Assembly (NCBI RefSeq): GCF_020103695.1
Contig: NZ_JAHXBF010000007.1
Location: 398,536 to 462,535, forward strand
DNA length: 64,000 bases
Origin: Hyalangium versicolor
GTDB taxonomy: Bacteria > Myxococcota > Myxococcia > Myxococcales > Myxococcaceae
Direction of reading: 5' to 3'
The notes beneath the pieces are model-generated. The model was given only the letters and a program-made list of their open reading frames with translations. It made no database searches and was not told the origin of the DNA. Position numbers and translations under genes: made by a program. This document shows, in pieces, positions 49,188 through 58,173 of the stretch (within the stretch, counting starts at the first letter, position 1; each line of letters begins with the position of its first letter).

Positions 49188-51077
49188 GTGAACCGCACCC
49201 GTGCCCTGCCCTTGTTGTCGCTGCTCCTCGCGCTCCCCTTGACTACGGCGTCCGCCGACGAGGGCACAGCGGGCGATGAGCGCACATGGCACCGGCTGGT
49301 GGGCATCCTCCAGTACCTGCAGGCGGACTATCCGAACGCCGTCGAGTCCAAGTCCGAGTCCGAGCTGGCCGAGCAGCGCAGCTTCATCGCCGATGCCGTG
49401 GAGGCGGCCCACGAGTTGGGGCCCAAGGCCGCCGGTTTCCTGCCGCGAATCGAGCAGGTGAAGGCCCAGGTGGATCAAGGGCATGATCCCGCGGGCGTCA
49501 GCCGTGCGTGCGGAGAGCTGGTGGAGGACCTGGTGCTCGCCGGAGGCCTGGCCCGCAGCCCGCGTAAGCCGCCAGATCTGACCCAGGGCCAGCACCTCTT
49601 CCAGGTGTCCTGTTCCGCCTGCCATGGCCCCGAGGGCCGGGGCGACATGCCCATCGCGCAGACGATGGATCCCAAGCCCGCCAACTTCCATGACGCGGAG
49701 ACCATGGCCGGGCTCATGCCGTACAAGGCCTTCAACACCATCAGCTTCGGCGTTCCGGGTACGGCGATGCCGGGCTTCCCGACGCTCTCGGAGGAGCAGC
49801 GCTGGTCGCTCGCCTTCTACCTGTTCACGCTGCGCCAGCCTCCGTGCGAGGGCACGCCGCCCAGCGTGTCCCTGGAGCGGCTGGCCACCGCCACGGATCC
49901 GGACCTCGTCGCCGAGCACGGGGAGAAGAACCTGGCGTGCTTGCGGCGCAAGTTCCCAGATGCGGACGAGGAGCGCTCGCTGCTGGTGGCGCGCACCCAC
50001 GTGGAGGAGGCGCTGCGCAAGGGCACCGCGGGCGACATGTCCGGAGCACGCACGGAGCTGCTGGAGGCGTATCTCAACGGCGTGGAGCCGGTGGAGATCA
50101 AGCTGCGCGCCCGGAATCCGGAGCTGGTGACGAAGCTGGAGCGCGCGTTCCTCCAGGCGAGGCTCGCCGCCGAGCGAGGCAGCCCGCACCTGCAGGACGA
50201 GGGTCACGAGCTGCTGACGCTGCTGGATCAGGCGCGGCGTGGCAGCGGCACGTCGGCGGACATGTGGTCGGTCCTCTGGCTCACCCTGCTCATCCTGCTG
50301 CGCGAGGGCTTCGAGGCCACCATCATCGTCGCGGCGCTGCTGGCGGCGCTGCGCAAGATGCAGGCGATGCAGCACGTGCGCGTGGTGCACGCGGGGTGGA
50401 CGTCCGCGCTCGTGGTGGGCGCGCTGGCGTTCCTGTTCGGACGCCACCTGCTGGCCGGTGCCAACCGAGAGCTGCTCGAGGGCATCACCGGGCTCGTGGC
50501 CGTGGCCATGCTGGTGTACGCGGCGCTGTGGCTCAACGCGCGCTCCAACATGAGCCGCTTCATGGGCGAGCTGCGCCAGAAGATGCAGGGCGCGCTGGGC
50601 AGCGGCAGCACGCTGGGCCTCTTCACCATCGCCTTCACCGCGGTGCTGCGCGAGAGCTTCGAGACGGCGGTGTTCCTCCAGGGCCTGGCGCTGGACTCGG
50701 CGTCGGGAGTGATGTGGGGCTCGCTGGCGGGGGTGGTGGTGCTGCTGGCGCTGGTCCTCTTCGTGAATCGCGTGGGCTACAAGCTGCCCATGAAGACGCT
50801 CTTCACCGCGTCCACGGTGGTGCTCATGGCCACCGCCGTCATCCTGCTGGGCAAGGGGATCCATTCCCTCCAGGAGGTGGCCGCACTGCCGATTGCCCCC
50901 ATCCCGTTCATCAACGTGGAGCTGCTCGGCATCTTCCCGGACGCGATCTCGCTCGTGCCCCAGCTCCTCCTGGCGCTCGGGCCTCTGGCCTTCGTCCTTC
51001 GCCGCCGGATCCGCCAGGCGCGAGAGGCGGCAGCCACCGGCCAGGGACAGGGCGGCGCGGGCGCACCGCTCGTCTAG
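49188..51077 (+). CDS. Cytochrome c/FTR1-family high-affinity iron permease fusion
   Basis: A 629-residue membrane protein. It has a signal peptide (LLSLLLALPLTTASA), then a periplasmic helical region and a class I cytochrome c domain with CSACH (residues 142-146) and a distal Met in GTAMPGF. From about residue 363 there are seven membrane helices of the FTR1 permease with the iron motifs REGFE (about residue 371) and RESFE (about 488). In yeast and bacteria FTR1 takes Fe3+ after ferroxidase action; a covalent heme domain would supply the electron step (inference). The GTG at 49188 follows gggagg. No partner ferroxidase is in the window. Confidence 0.9.
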   Translation: MNRTRALPLLSLLLALPLTTASADEGTAGDERTWHRLVGILQYLQADYPNAVESKSESELAEQRSFIADAVEAAHELGPKAAGFLPRIEQVKAQVDQGHDPAGVSRACGELVEDLVLAGGLARSPRKPPDLTQGQHLFQVSCSACHGPEGRGDMPIAQTMDPKPANFHDAETMAGLMPYKAFNTISFGVPGTAMPGFPTLSEEQRWSLAFYLFTLRQPPCEGTPPSVSLERLATATDPDLVAEHGEKNLACLRRKFPDADEERSLLVARTHVEEALRKGTAGDMSGARTELLEAYLNGVEPVEIKLRARNPELVTKLERAFLQARLAAERGSPHLQDEGHELLTLLDQARRGSGTSADMWSVLWLTLLILLREGFEATIIVAALLAALRKMQAMQHVRVVHAGWTSALVVGALAFLFGRHLLAGANRELLEGITGLVAVAMLVYAALWLNARSNMSRFMGELRQKMQGALGSGSTLGLFTIAFTAVLRESFETAVFLQGLALDSASGVMWGSLAGVVVLLALVLFVNRVGYKLPMKTLFTASTVVLMATAVILLGKGIHSLQEVAALPIAPIPFINVELLGIFPDAISLVPQLLLALGPLAFVLRRRIRQAREAAATGQGQGGAGAPLV

Positions 51078-51135
51078 AAGCCGGAGACGCGCACTGCTTC
51101 GTGAGTGCGGCTCGAAGCGCGGCTAGACTGCGCGT

Positions 51136-51837
51136 ATGACCTTCTCACGCCTTGTGTGCGGCATCCTCTGCTCGCTGCTCCCAGGCTTGGCGCTCGCTCA
51201 GTTGCCAGCCGACGCTCCCCGAAACGAGCCTCTCGCATCTCCGCCGCTCGTTCCCGCCGCGCAGGACACCCAGGAGATTCCTCCGGAAGAACCCACGCCC
51301 CATCGCAGCGGCTGGCACCCGGTAGCGAGGGTGGCGCTCGAGACGGTGGGCGGAGCCGCGGGAGAGTTGGGGGGACTCATCGCCGCGTGGCCACTCTCCC
51401 TTCCCGTCGACGCCAGCATCGTCTGCGTCTTCGGAGATGACAACGGCGACTGCGAACCCGGCCCCAGGACGCGCGGATTCCTCGTGGTGATGTTCGCCCT
51501 CACCGCGGGAGAGACCTTGGGGGTATACGGCGCAGGTGCGCTGGCAGGTGGCAACGGTCAGCTCCTGCCTACGATTGGCGGAAGCGCGTTGGGAACGGGG
51601 GCCGCCCTGGCGCTCTTCAACGTCGCGCAGGACTCGAACTTCATCCCGGGCATGGCGGCCTCCGCGTTGCTGCCCCCACTGGGCGCCATCCTGGGCTACG
51701 AGCTGTCCGCCGCCTTCTCCCACCATGAGGCGTTCTCGCAGGAGTCCTCTCGCCCCGCTTCGGGCCTCCGGCTGATGCCCGTCATGGGCCGCAGCCCGAG
51801 AGGCGCTCCCATGGGAGGGCTGGCAGGACAGTTCTGA
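51136..51837 (+). CDS. Hypothetical exported/membrane protein
   Basis: A 233-residue protein with a signal peptide (MTFSRLVCGILCSLLPGLALA), then a proline-rich stretch, an Ala/Gly-rich hydrophobic core (VALETVGGAAGELGGLIAAW, FLVVMFALTAGETLGVYGAG and a GTGAALALFN segment) and a short tail. The glycine-rich alternation suggests beta-strands or helical hairpins of an outer-membrane or periplasmic protein. No family recognised. It starts 58 bases after FTR1 and could be co-transcribed or have its own promoter. Confidence 0.75.
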   Translation: MTFSRLVCGILCSLLPGLALAQLPADAPRNEPLASPPLVPAAQDTQEIPPEEPTPHRSGWHPVARVALETVGGAAGELGGLIAAWPLSLPVDASIVCVFGDDNGDCEPGPRTRGFLVVMFALTAGETLGVYGAGALAGGNGQLLPTIGGSALGTGAALALFNVAQDSNFIPGMAASALLPPLGAILGYELSAAFSHHEAFSQESSRPASGLRLMPVMGRSPRGAPMGGLAGQF

Positions 51838-51962
51838 GCCACGCCGGCCGGAACTCGATACTCCCTGCGGAGTGCAAAGTTTGCGAGGTGCCGCCCGCGA
51901 CGAACTGCAAGGGCGAACCACGCCCACACCCGTGTTTCCGCTGGCTTGCACGGACTCTGAGC

Positions 51963-51978
51963 AGGCCCGCTCTTTGCG
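51963..51978 (+). promoter_or_regulatory. Sigma54 (-24/-12) promoter for the minor-pilin operon
   Basis: AGGCCCGCTCTTTGCG matches TGGCACG-N4-TTGCW with the invariant GG (51964-51965), ten bases, then GC (51976-51977). Mismatches are T to A at the first position, A to C at the fifth and W to G at the end. The fimT ATG lies 31 bases downstream with gcaggagg between. In Myxococcus, pilA is sigma54-dependent, which supports the idea. Confidence 0.6.
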
Positions 51979-52008
51979 ACAGGCGAACCCTCGCAGGAGG
52001 TCTTCGTC

Positions 52009-52767
52009 ATGGTCGCTCGCGCCCGGCTCCGCCGAGGTTTCACGCTGCTCGAGGTGATGACCACAGTGGTCATCCTCATCATCCTGGCCGCCCTGGCCGT
52101 GACCTTCATGGTCTTTGGCACGGGCAAGGCACGGATGAACAACGCTGTGTTCAACGTGACGGCGCTGCTCAACAGCGCCCAGCTGCGCGCCGTGAGCCAT
52201 GGCTCGCCGCACTACGTCTTCTTCCACCAGACGCCGGACAACCGGGTGCGCATCCAACTGCTGGAGCGCCCGGACGATGGGCTCGCGCTGAACTGGAACG
52301 CGCTGGACCTGAGCCAGGAGCCGGAGGTGGCGCTGGCCTTCACGCGCAAGCTGCCGAACGGCACGACGGAGACGGTCAACGCGCGCGTCCGCGATGAGCT
52401 GGTGCTGAGCGCGGGCTCGGGCATGGACTCGAGCGGGCTGGCCTTCCTGGACCTGGACTCCCCTCGCATCACCCGGCCGCTACCGGCGCCCTTCAGCGCC
52501 ATTCCGCTCGCCACGCCGCTGGCCACTCCGGCCGATCTCAACCAGCCCACGCCGAGCCTGCTGTCCGGGTGCAACTTCTGTGTCGCCTCCGCGGGCCATC
52601 CCTATGGCGTGCTCCGCTTCAACGCGGATGGAACACTGGAGGTGATGACGGGCGATGCGCCCTCGGGCGCGGTCATCGCCTTCGCTCCCAACACCCAGGA
52701 CGAGAAGGGCTTCTCACCCAAGCTCGTCACCGTCTCCGCGCCCGCGGGAGCCGCGGTCGTCTTCTAG
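52009..52767 (+). CDS. fimT: Minor pilin FimT/GspH-like
   Basis: A 252-residue type IV pilus minor pilin. The prepilin-peptidase site is RRGFTLLEVMTTVVILIIL (cleavage after Gly, methylated Phe), followed by the hydrophobic helix. The C-terminal beta region (RARVRDELVLSAG, then an FNADGTLEVMTGDAPSG strand pair) fits the GspH/FimT fold. First of four minor pilins with overlapping or very short gaps; the aggagg is eight bases before its ATG. Confidence 0.9.
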   Translation: MVARARLRRGFTLLEVMTTVVILIILAALAVTFMVFGTGKARMNNAVFNVTALLNSAQLRAVSHGSPHYVFFHQTPDNRVRIQLLERPDDGLALNWNALDLSQEPEVALAFTRKLPNGTTETVNARVRDELVLSAGSGMDSSGLAFLDLDSPRITRPLPAPFSAIPLATPLATPADLNQPTPSLLSGCNFCVASAGHPYGVLRFNADGTLEVMTGDAPSGAVIAFAPNTQDEKGFSPKLVTVSAPAGAAVVF

Positions 52768-52781
52768 GAGGTTGCGTGCAC

Positions 52782-53339
52782 ATGAACACCTCGCGCTTGT
52801 CCTCTCGCGGTACCACCCTGATCGAGGCCATGGCCGCCCTGATCGTCTTCGCCGTGGGCATCGTGGGCGTCATGCAGATGAACGTCGTCGCCAGCCAGCA
52901 GAACAACGTGGCACGGGCGCAGACGGCCGCCAGCAAGATCGCCCGGGACGTGGCGGACGCCTTCGAGCGACTGCCCTTCGATCACCCAGCATTCCGTGAG
53001 GCCACCAGCCTGCGTCCGAGCGACGACGACTTCGACAGCCTGGGCAACCCGGACGGCCTGATGAAGCTGCAGGACATGGTGGCGCAGACCGGGGATCGGC
53101 CCTTGCTGGGGGCCGCGGACGCCGTCTTCACCTCCGAGGGCCAGAGCAATTTCTACGAGGTGGGCTGGCGCTCCATGCGAGTGGAGAACCCCGAGCGGCA
53201 CAACAAGGTGGATCAGATCCGCATCCTCATCATGGTGCGCTTCCCCACGGGCGCCGGGATGAAGCAGGTCAATCTCTGGGCCGTGAAGTACGACGTCACC
53301 CAGATCACGGGCGATTCGAGGACCGCCCTGGAGCTCTAA
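52782..53339 (+). CDS. pilV: Minor pilin PilV-like
   Basis: A 185-residue pilin-like protein. Class III leader RLSSRGTTLIEAMAALIVFA with cleavage at the Gly before Thr-Thr-Leu-Ile-Glu. The rest is a short beta-rich globular domain, as in PilV. The ATG at 52782 is 10 bases after aggagg; a GTG at 52776 is also possible (four bases). The gene starts 14 bases after fimT and ends three bases before pilW. Confidence 0.86.
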   Translation: MNTSRLSSRGTTLIEAMAALIVFAVGIVGVMQMNVVASQQNNVARAQTAASKIARDVADAFERLPFDHPAFREATSLRPSDDDFDSLGNPDGLMKLQDMVAQTGDRPLLGAADAVFTSEGQSNFYEVGWRSMRVENPERHNKVDQIRILIMVRFPTGAGMKQVNLWAVKYDVTQITGDSRTALEL

Positions 53340-53342
53340 GCC

Positions 53343-54686
53343 ATGCGCAACACTGTTCGCTCTCGAGGCTTCACGCTGCTGGAGCTGCTGGTGGGCGCCG
53401 CCGTGGGTGCGGTGGTGCTGCTGGGCATCAGCCTGGCCTTCATCTCCCAGGCCCAGCAGTACCAGGCCCACGCCAGCCGCCGGGGCGTGCAGGCCAATGC
53501 CCGTCAGGCCCTGGTCTTCATGGGCCGCCACCTGCGGATGGCGGGCTATGGCGTGGACCCGGACCGGGCCATCCTCGCCTACGACTCCTATAACGCCGCG
53601 GGAGACCAGCAGGAGCCCGGCTACCCGGATGCCCTCGTCGTGCATTGGCGCGATGGGCTCTTCCGGCGCAGGGCCGCCTCTGTCTCCTCGACGCTCATCT
53701 CCCTGCAGCCGTCCGAGCCGTTGCGAGAGCCGCTGCGGCAGGGGCAGATCCTGCTGGTGATGTGCGAGCGGGATCCCAACTTCCCGGATCCCTCCGTGGA
53801 CGAGAACCCGCCGCACGTGTTCGTCACCGTGGGCCAGTACGCGCCGGCCGGTGCCACGGACATCGCCCTGGATCAGACGCCGAAGACGAGTGCTCCCAAC
53901 TCTCCGCTCCTCGCGCCGGGCCGCTTCTTCCACGAGCAGGTCGATCCGGGCTTCGCACATCCCTGCTTCAGCAGGCAGCCACCGCACGTGCTGCTCGTCC
54001 ACCGCGCCGCCTTCTTCGTGGCGCTGTACGACGACGATGGCATCGCGTCCACGACCGAGCGCACGCCCTACTTGATGATGCACCCGGGACTGGACATGCC
54101 CAGTGCCAGCAACGTGCAGGGGGATGGCGTCATCGACAGGAACGACGCGGTGCCGGTGGCCGAGGGCGTCGAGCAGTTGCAGGTGGCCTACATCCTGGAC
54201 ACGAACAACCGGGACGCGGACAAGACGCCGCTCATCCTGGGCGTCAACGCCCCGATGCCTCCGGACCACTACGGTGAGAATTGGGAGGAGCGAGATCTGG
54301 TCAACCTGCCCCACGGCTGGTTCTTCAACGTCGGGCTCAATGCCGTGGACCCGCAGGAGATTCCGTACAAGCGCCTGCTGGATCACCCGGCGAACATCCG
54401 TCAGGTGCGCCTCACGCTCGTGTCCCGCAGTTCGATCCCCGATGCGCAAATCGAGGGCGACAATCTGCTGATGCGTCCGGACAACACGCCCTACCCGGAT
54501 GGAGCGCCGCTGGCCAACGGCACCATCCCCTGGCGCCACCTGGAGAACCTCTTGCAGGACCCGATCGCCTCGGGCCTCTCGCCCTCGGGCGGCCACTACT
54601 ACCGAGGCATCCTTCGCGAATCCATCACTCCCAAGAACCTGCTGCTCAACCGGCAGTTCGCTCCCATCAACCCCGGTGGAGGCTGA
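53343..54686 (+). CDS. pilW: Minor pilin PilW-like
   Basis: A 447-residue pilin-like protein, large for PilW. Leader RSRGFTLLELLVGAAVGAVV with Gly/Phe cleavage. The globular part has a hydrophobic helix followed by a long beta domain with DGVIDRNDAVPVAEG and YILDTNNRDADK, which resemble calcium-binding loops. Its length suggests extra insertions relative to Pseudomonas PilW. It follows pilV by three bases and precedes pilX by five. Confidence 0.86.
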   Translation: MRNTVRSRGFTLLELLVGAAVGAVVLLGISLAFISQAQQYQAHASRRGVQANARQALVFMGRHLRMAGYGVDPDRAILAYDSYNAAGDQQEPGYPDALVVHWRDGLFRRRAASVSSTLISLQPSEPLREPLRQGQILLVMCERDPNFPDPSVDENPPHVFVTVGQYAPAGATDIALDQTPKTSAPNSPLLAPGRFFHEQVDPGFAHPCFSRQPPHVLLVHRAAFFVALYDDDGIASTTERTPYLMMHPGLDMPSASNVQGDGVIDRNDAVPVAEGVEQLQVAYILDTNNRDADKTPLILGVNAPMPPDHYGENWEERDLVNLPHGWFFNVGLNAVDPQEIPYKRLLDHPANIRQVRLTLVSRSSIPDAQIEGDNLLMRPDNTPYPDGAPLANGTIPWRHLENLLQDPIASGLSPSGGHYYRGILRESITPKNLLLNRQFAPINPGGG

Positions 54687-54691
54687 ATCCC

Positions 54692-55165
54692 ATGCGTCCT
54701 CTCATTCCCCATCCTCGCGGCATGGCGCTCGTCATGGCCATGGTCGTCGTCGTGCTCATCACCCTGCTGGTGGCGGGCGCCATCTCCTTCACCGGCACCG
54801 AGCGCGCCGCCTCGGAGGTGCAGACGCAGGAAGACATGATGTCCTCCTGCGTCCAGGCGGCTCGCAACCTGTTCCTCTCGAAGCTGAATATGCTCGACTT
54901 CAATGGCCCCACGAAGATCAAGATCGACGAGGACCTGCTCGGCACGAAGCTGAGGACAGGACACTTCAACGGTCTGGCGGAGGTGAGCGCCCGCGACGTG
55001 TCCAGCGCGATGAAGGACCCGAACCGCGAGGTACAGGACATCTCCAACGGAGACACCAGCAAGCCGAAGACGCGGTTCTACGCCGTCACCGCCGTGTGCC
55101 GCGAGGGCGAGGACGTCTCCAGTCCCGAGCGAGAGATCGAGTTCATGGTCCGAGTCGGCCTGTAG
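54692..55165 (+). CDS. pilX: Minor pilin PilX-like
   Basis: A 157-residue protein with a variant prepilin leader. HPRGMALVMAMVVVVLITLL has Gly-Met instead of Gly-Phe and lacks the Glu at +5, as PilX proteins often do. A short globular domain with two Cys follows. ATG at 54692 with ggagg upstream. The PilY1 adhesin that usually completes such clusters is not within this window. Confidence 0.78.
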   Translation: MRPLIPHPRGMALVMAMVVVVLITLLVAGAISFTGTERAASEVQTQEDMMSSCVQAARNLFLSKLNMLDFNGPTKIKIDEDLLGTKLRTGHFNGLAEVSARDVSSAMKDPNREVQDISNGDTSKPKTRFYAVTAVCREGEDVSSPEREIEFMVRVGL

Positions 55166-55175
55166 CGAACGGGGC

Positions 55176-55213
55176 CGTGGTGTGCCGGGCGCACACCGCG
55201 CCTGCTCGCGCGG
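55176..55213 (+). terminator. Two mutually exclusive hairpins after the minor-pilin operon
   Basis: Stem one: CGTGGTGTGC (55176-55185) with GCACACCGCG (55191-55200). Stem two: CCGCGC (55196-55201) with GCGCGG (55208-55213). They share bases 55196-55200, so only one can form. No T tract follows. It may end the pilin transcript or act as an attenuator before the next gene. Confidence 0.5.
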
Positions 55214-55232
55214 CATGCGATAGCTTCGGGAC

Positions 55233-58076
55233 ATGACCTCGGCTCCCCAGACCGTGCAGACCCGCATCCTCGGCCACGAGCTCGCCGTGGATGGTCTGCC
55301 GACGCGAGGCGATGCGCGTATCCCCTTCGCGCTGCTGCTCGCCTCGTTCGCGGTGCTGGGCACCACGGTGCTCGGCTTCAATCGCAGCCCGGCGCAGATC
55401 CTCACCACGGTCCTCGCGGCCGCGGGGCTGGATGTCCTCCTCCATTTCCTGTTCAAGCGAAGGCTGCTGTTCCCGCTCTCCGCGGTCATCTCGTCGTTGT
55501 CACTGGCGCTGCTGCTCAACTACGGACACGACCCGCTGCTCATGCTGGTGCCCGTGTTCCTCACGGTGGCCTCCAAGTACCTGCTCACCGTCGAGGGGCG
55601 CCACGTCATCAACCCCTCACTCTTCGGCGTGGCCACCACGCTGATCTTCTTCGGAGACCTCATCACCAGCTCTCCGGCCTACCAGTGGGGCGGCAGCGGC
55701 GTCATGTCCGGAGTGATCATCCTTACCGCGCTGCTGCTCTTCCTCTTCCGCGTGGGGCGCCTCGCGCTGGTCCTGTCGTTCCTGGGCTTCTACTTTCTGT
55801 TCCTCCTGCTGCGAGCGTGGCTCGTGCGCCACCACACTCCGCCAGAGGTGCTCATCGTCGGCAGCCTCACCACGCCTCCGTTCTACCTGTTCACGTTCTT
55901 CATGATGACCGACCCGCGCACGTCACCTCCCACGGTGCGCGGACAGGTGCTGGCGGCATTCCTCGTGGCGCTGCTCGATCTGTTCTTCCACTCGGCCGAG
56001 AGCCTCTTCACGTTCTTCTACGCGGCCTTCACCGTGCAGTCCGGCCGCTTCCTGCTCCAGCACGCTCGGCGTTTGCGCTCGCAAGGGCTCTCCACCTGGG
56101 TGCGCGGCACCTTCGACCGGGAACTCGCGCGCCGCGCTGCCCTGGCGGCACTGTTGGTCGTGCCCGCGGTCCTGGCCTGGCGGCTGGTGCTGCGGCCCGC
56201 GGCGGACGAGGCACGCGCCACCTTCCATCTCACCGAGGTCACCAACGCGGAGGCAGGGATCGTCCTGCCCCACGACGGGAGCCTGCTGACGAAACTGGAC
56301 CCGCGGCTGGCCCACGTCGCCAAGTGGATCCTCAGCGTCGGCGCGGCGGTGGCGAGCGGAGACATCGACCGCGATGGCCGGAGCGACCTGCTCTTCATCT
56401 CGCCGCTCGCCTCCGAAGGCCACCGTGTGTCCCTGTTCCGCAACGTCTCCACGCCCGGACAGTTGAGCTTCGAGCGACTCCCCCTGCCAACCGAGGTGAT
56501 CGATCGGGACGCGACGAAGAACGGCTTCGCCAGCATGGGTCTGTTCTTCGACTGCGACAACGATGGGGACCTCGACATCCTCCTGCCCGTGGCCTTCGGA
56601 GCACCGCGCCTGTTGATGAACCACCTCGCCGACGCGGGCACACTGAGCTTCACGGATGCCACGGAGAACTCGGGCCTGGAGTCGCTCTACGTCACGGGCT
56701 ACGCCAGCACGGTGTTCGATATGGATGCGGACGGACGCCTGGACGTGCTCATCCGCTCGACCGTGCGCCGGGAGGACGATGCGGGCCGCCGGATCCAGGT
56801 CTTCCACCTGCCCCAGCCCGAATTCGAGGGCGATCGGCGCATGTTCGCCTTCCTGCACAACTCCTGGCACAAGGCCGACAACGGAGGGCCTACGGAGGTG
56901 TTGCGCAACCTCGGCGGCGGCCGCTTCGAGCGACTCGATGCCCGCGCGCTCGGCCTCACGGCCACCCACTGGACCCTGGCGCTCTCGGCGGCCGACCTCG
57001 ACGGAGATGGGGATGAAGACCTGTACTTCGCCAACGACTTCGGACCGGACGATCTGTACCTGAACACCGGCAGCCAGACAGAGCCTCGCTTCACGCATGT
57101 CGAGGGCCGCTATTTCGGCGAGATCGGCCGGGACACCTACAAAGGCATGAACAGCACTGCGTTCGACCTCACCGGAGACGGGAAGCTGGACATCTATGTG
57201 TCGAACGCCCACGTACCCGTCCTGGCCGAAGGGTCCCTGTTGTGGGTCAACGGCGGCACCGATCCCGACACGGGCCAAGTGCGCTTCACCGACGAAGCCA
57301 GCCGGCGAGGACTGCTCAACGAGAACCACTTTGGCTGGGGCGCGGGCGTAGGCGATCTGGACGACGACGGCCTGCCGGATGTCGTGCAGGGCAACGGCTA
57401 CCTCGATGACCGCTTCGAGTCGGGCACCGGCCGAGCGAGCGAACACTGCCCATCCTTCTGGTACACCCACCACAAGTTCGCGCAGTCCGGGCCCGACATC
57501 CACACCTACGCGGACACCTGGGCCGACCTGCGCGGCTACTGCATCTTCGAGAACGAACGGCGGCGCGTGTTCCTCAACCGAGGCCCGGAGGCTCGCCCCC
57601 AGTTCGTCGATGCGCGTGACGCGGTGGGGCTGATGTCCGGCGAGAACACTCGCGGCGTGGCGCTCGTCGACCTGGATGGAGACGGGCGGCTGGATGTCGC
57701 CATGGCCAACCAGCTCGGGCCTCCGTCGCTGTTCCTCAACACGCCCGAGGAGAGCGCCCACCATGCGTGGGTGGCGGTGGAGCTCGTCGGTGACGGCAAG
57801 CGGTGCAACCGGGACGCGCTGGGCAGCCAGGTCATCCTCACGACTCTCGATGGCCGGAGGCAGGTGCAACAGAAGCAGGCCATCACGGGGCTCGCGGCCC
57901 AGGGAGACCGCCGCCTGCACTTCGGCCTGGGGACGCTCGATCCAGGCACCACGGTGGACGTGGAGGTGGAGTGGTGCGGAACCCGTGGTCCTTCCAGCCG
58001 CTATGCACTCCAGCCCGGACAAGTTCACCGGCTCGAGATGCCACCCACGAGCGTGGGAGCCCTGCTCCGCCCGTAA
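55233..58076 (+). CDS. RnfD-like membrane domain fused to FG-GAP/VCBS repeats and ASPIC/UnbV
   Basis: A 947-residue fusion. Residues about 20-325 hold nine or ten membrane helices resembling RnfD/NqrB, including SSPAYQWGGSGVMSGVIILTALLLF (seen in parts) and TTPPFYLFTFFMMTDPRTSPPT. From about 360 to 840 come FG-GAP/VCBS repeats with calcium loops (DIDRDGRSDLLFI, DMDADGRLDVLI, ADLDGDGDEDLYFANDFG, VDLDGDGRLDVAMAN). An ASPIC/UnbV domain (CNRDALGSQVIL through LHFGLG, about 860-935) ends the protein. There is no visible FMN-attachment Ser/Thr motif check that I can assert. It starts 67 bases after pilX. It heads a module with DUF3500 and HupE-like genes. Confidence 0.85.
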   Translation: MTSAPQTVQTRILGHELAVDGLPTRGDARIPFALLLASFAVLGTTVLGFNRSPAQILTTVLAAAGLDVLLHFLFKRRLLFPLSAVISSLSLALLLNYGHDPLLMLVPVFLTVASKYLLTVEGRHVINPSLFGVATTLIFFGDLITSSPAYQWGGSGVMSGVIILTALLLFLFRVGRLALVLSFLGFYFLFLLLRAWLVRHHTPPEVLIVGSLTTPPFYLFTFFMMTDPRTSPPTVRGQVLAAFLVALLDLFFHSAESLFTFFYAAFTVQSGRFLLQHARRLRSQGLSTWVRGTFDRELARRAALAALLVVPAVLAWRLVLRPAADEARATFHLTEVTNAEAGIVLPHDGSLLTKLDPRLAHVAKWILSVGAAVASGDIDRDGRSDLLFISPLASEGHRVSLFRNVSTPGQLSFERLPLPTEVIDRDATKNGFASMGLFFDCDNDGDLDILLPVAFGAPRLLMNHLADAGTLSFTDATENSGLESLYVTGYASTVFDMDADGRLDVLIRSTVRREDDAGRRIQVFHLPQPEFEGDRRMFAFLHNSWHKADNGGPTEVLRNLGGGRFERLDARALGLTATHWTLALSAADLDGDGDEDLYFANDFGPDDLYLNTGSQTEPRFTHVEGRYFGEIGRDTYKGMNSTAFDLTGDGKLDIYVSNAHVPVLAEGSLLWVNGGTDPDTGQVRFTDEASRRGLLNENHFGWGAGVGDLDDDGLPDVVQGNGYLDDRFESGTGRASEHCPSFWYTHHKFAQSGPDIHTYADTWADLRGYCIFENERRRVFLNRGPEARPQFVDARDAVGLMSGENTRGVALVDLDGDGRLDVAMANQLGPPSLFLNTPEESAHHAWVAVELVGDGKRCNRDALGSQVILTTLDGRRQVQQKQAITGLAAQGDRRLHFGLGTLDPGTTVDVEVEWCGTRGPSSRYALQPGQVHRLEMPPTSVGALLRP

Positions 58077-58173
58077 GCTCTATTACAGCGAAAGGGGCGT
58101 TCAGGACTTCTTAAGGACTCGCGAGCAGAGTCGCAGCATGGAGGGAGGCTTACCTGCCTTCTTGGAGCGAACC

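Noticed and set aside
49044..50864. 606-codon minus-strand open frame opposite FTR1
   Set aside because: Shadow of the cytochrome c/FTR1 gene, whose CSACH and REGFE motifs are unambiguous.
55923..58028. 701-codon minus-strand open frame
   Set aside because: Antisense of the RnfD/FG-GAP/ASPIC gene.
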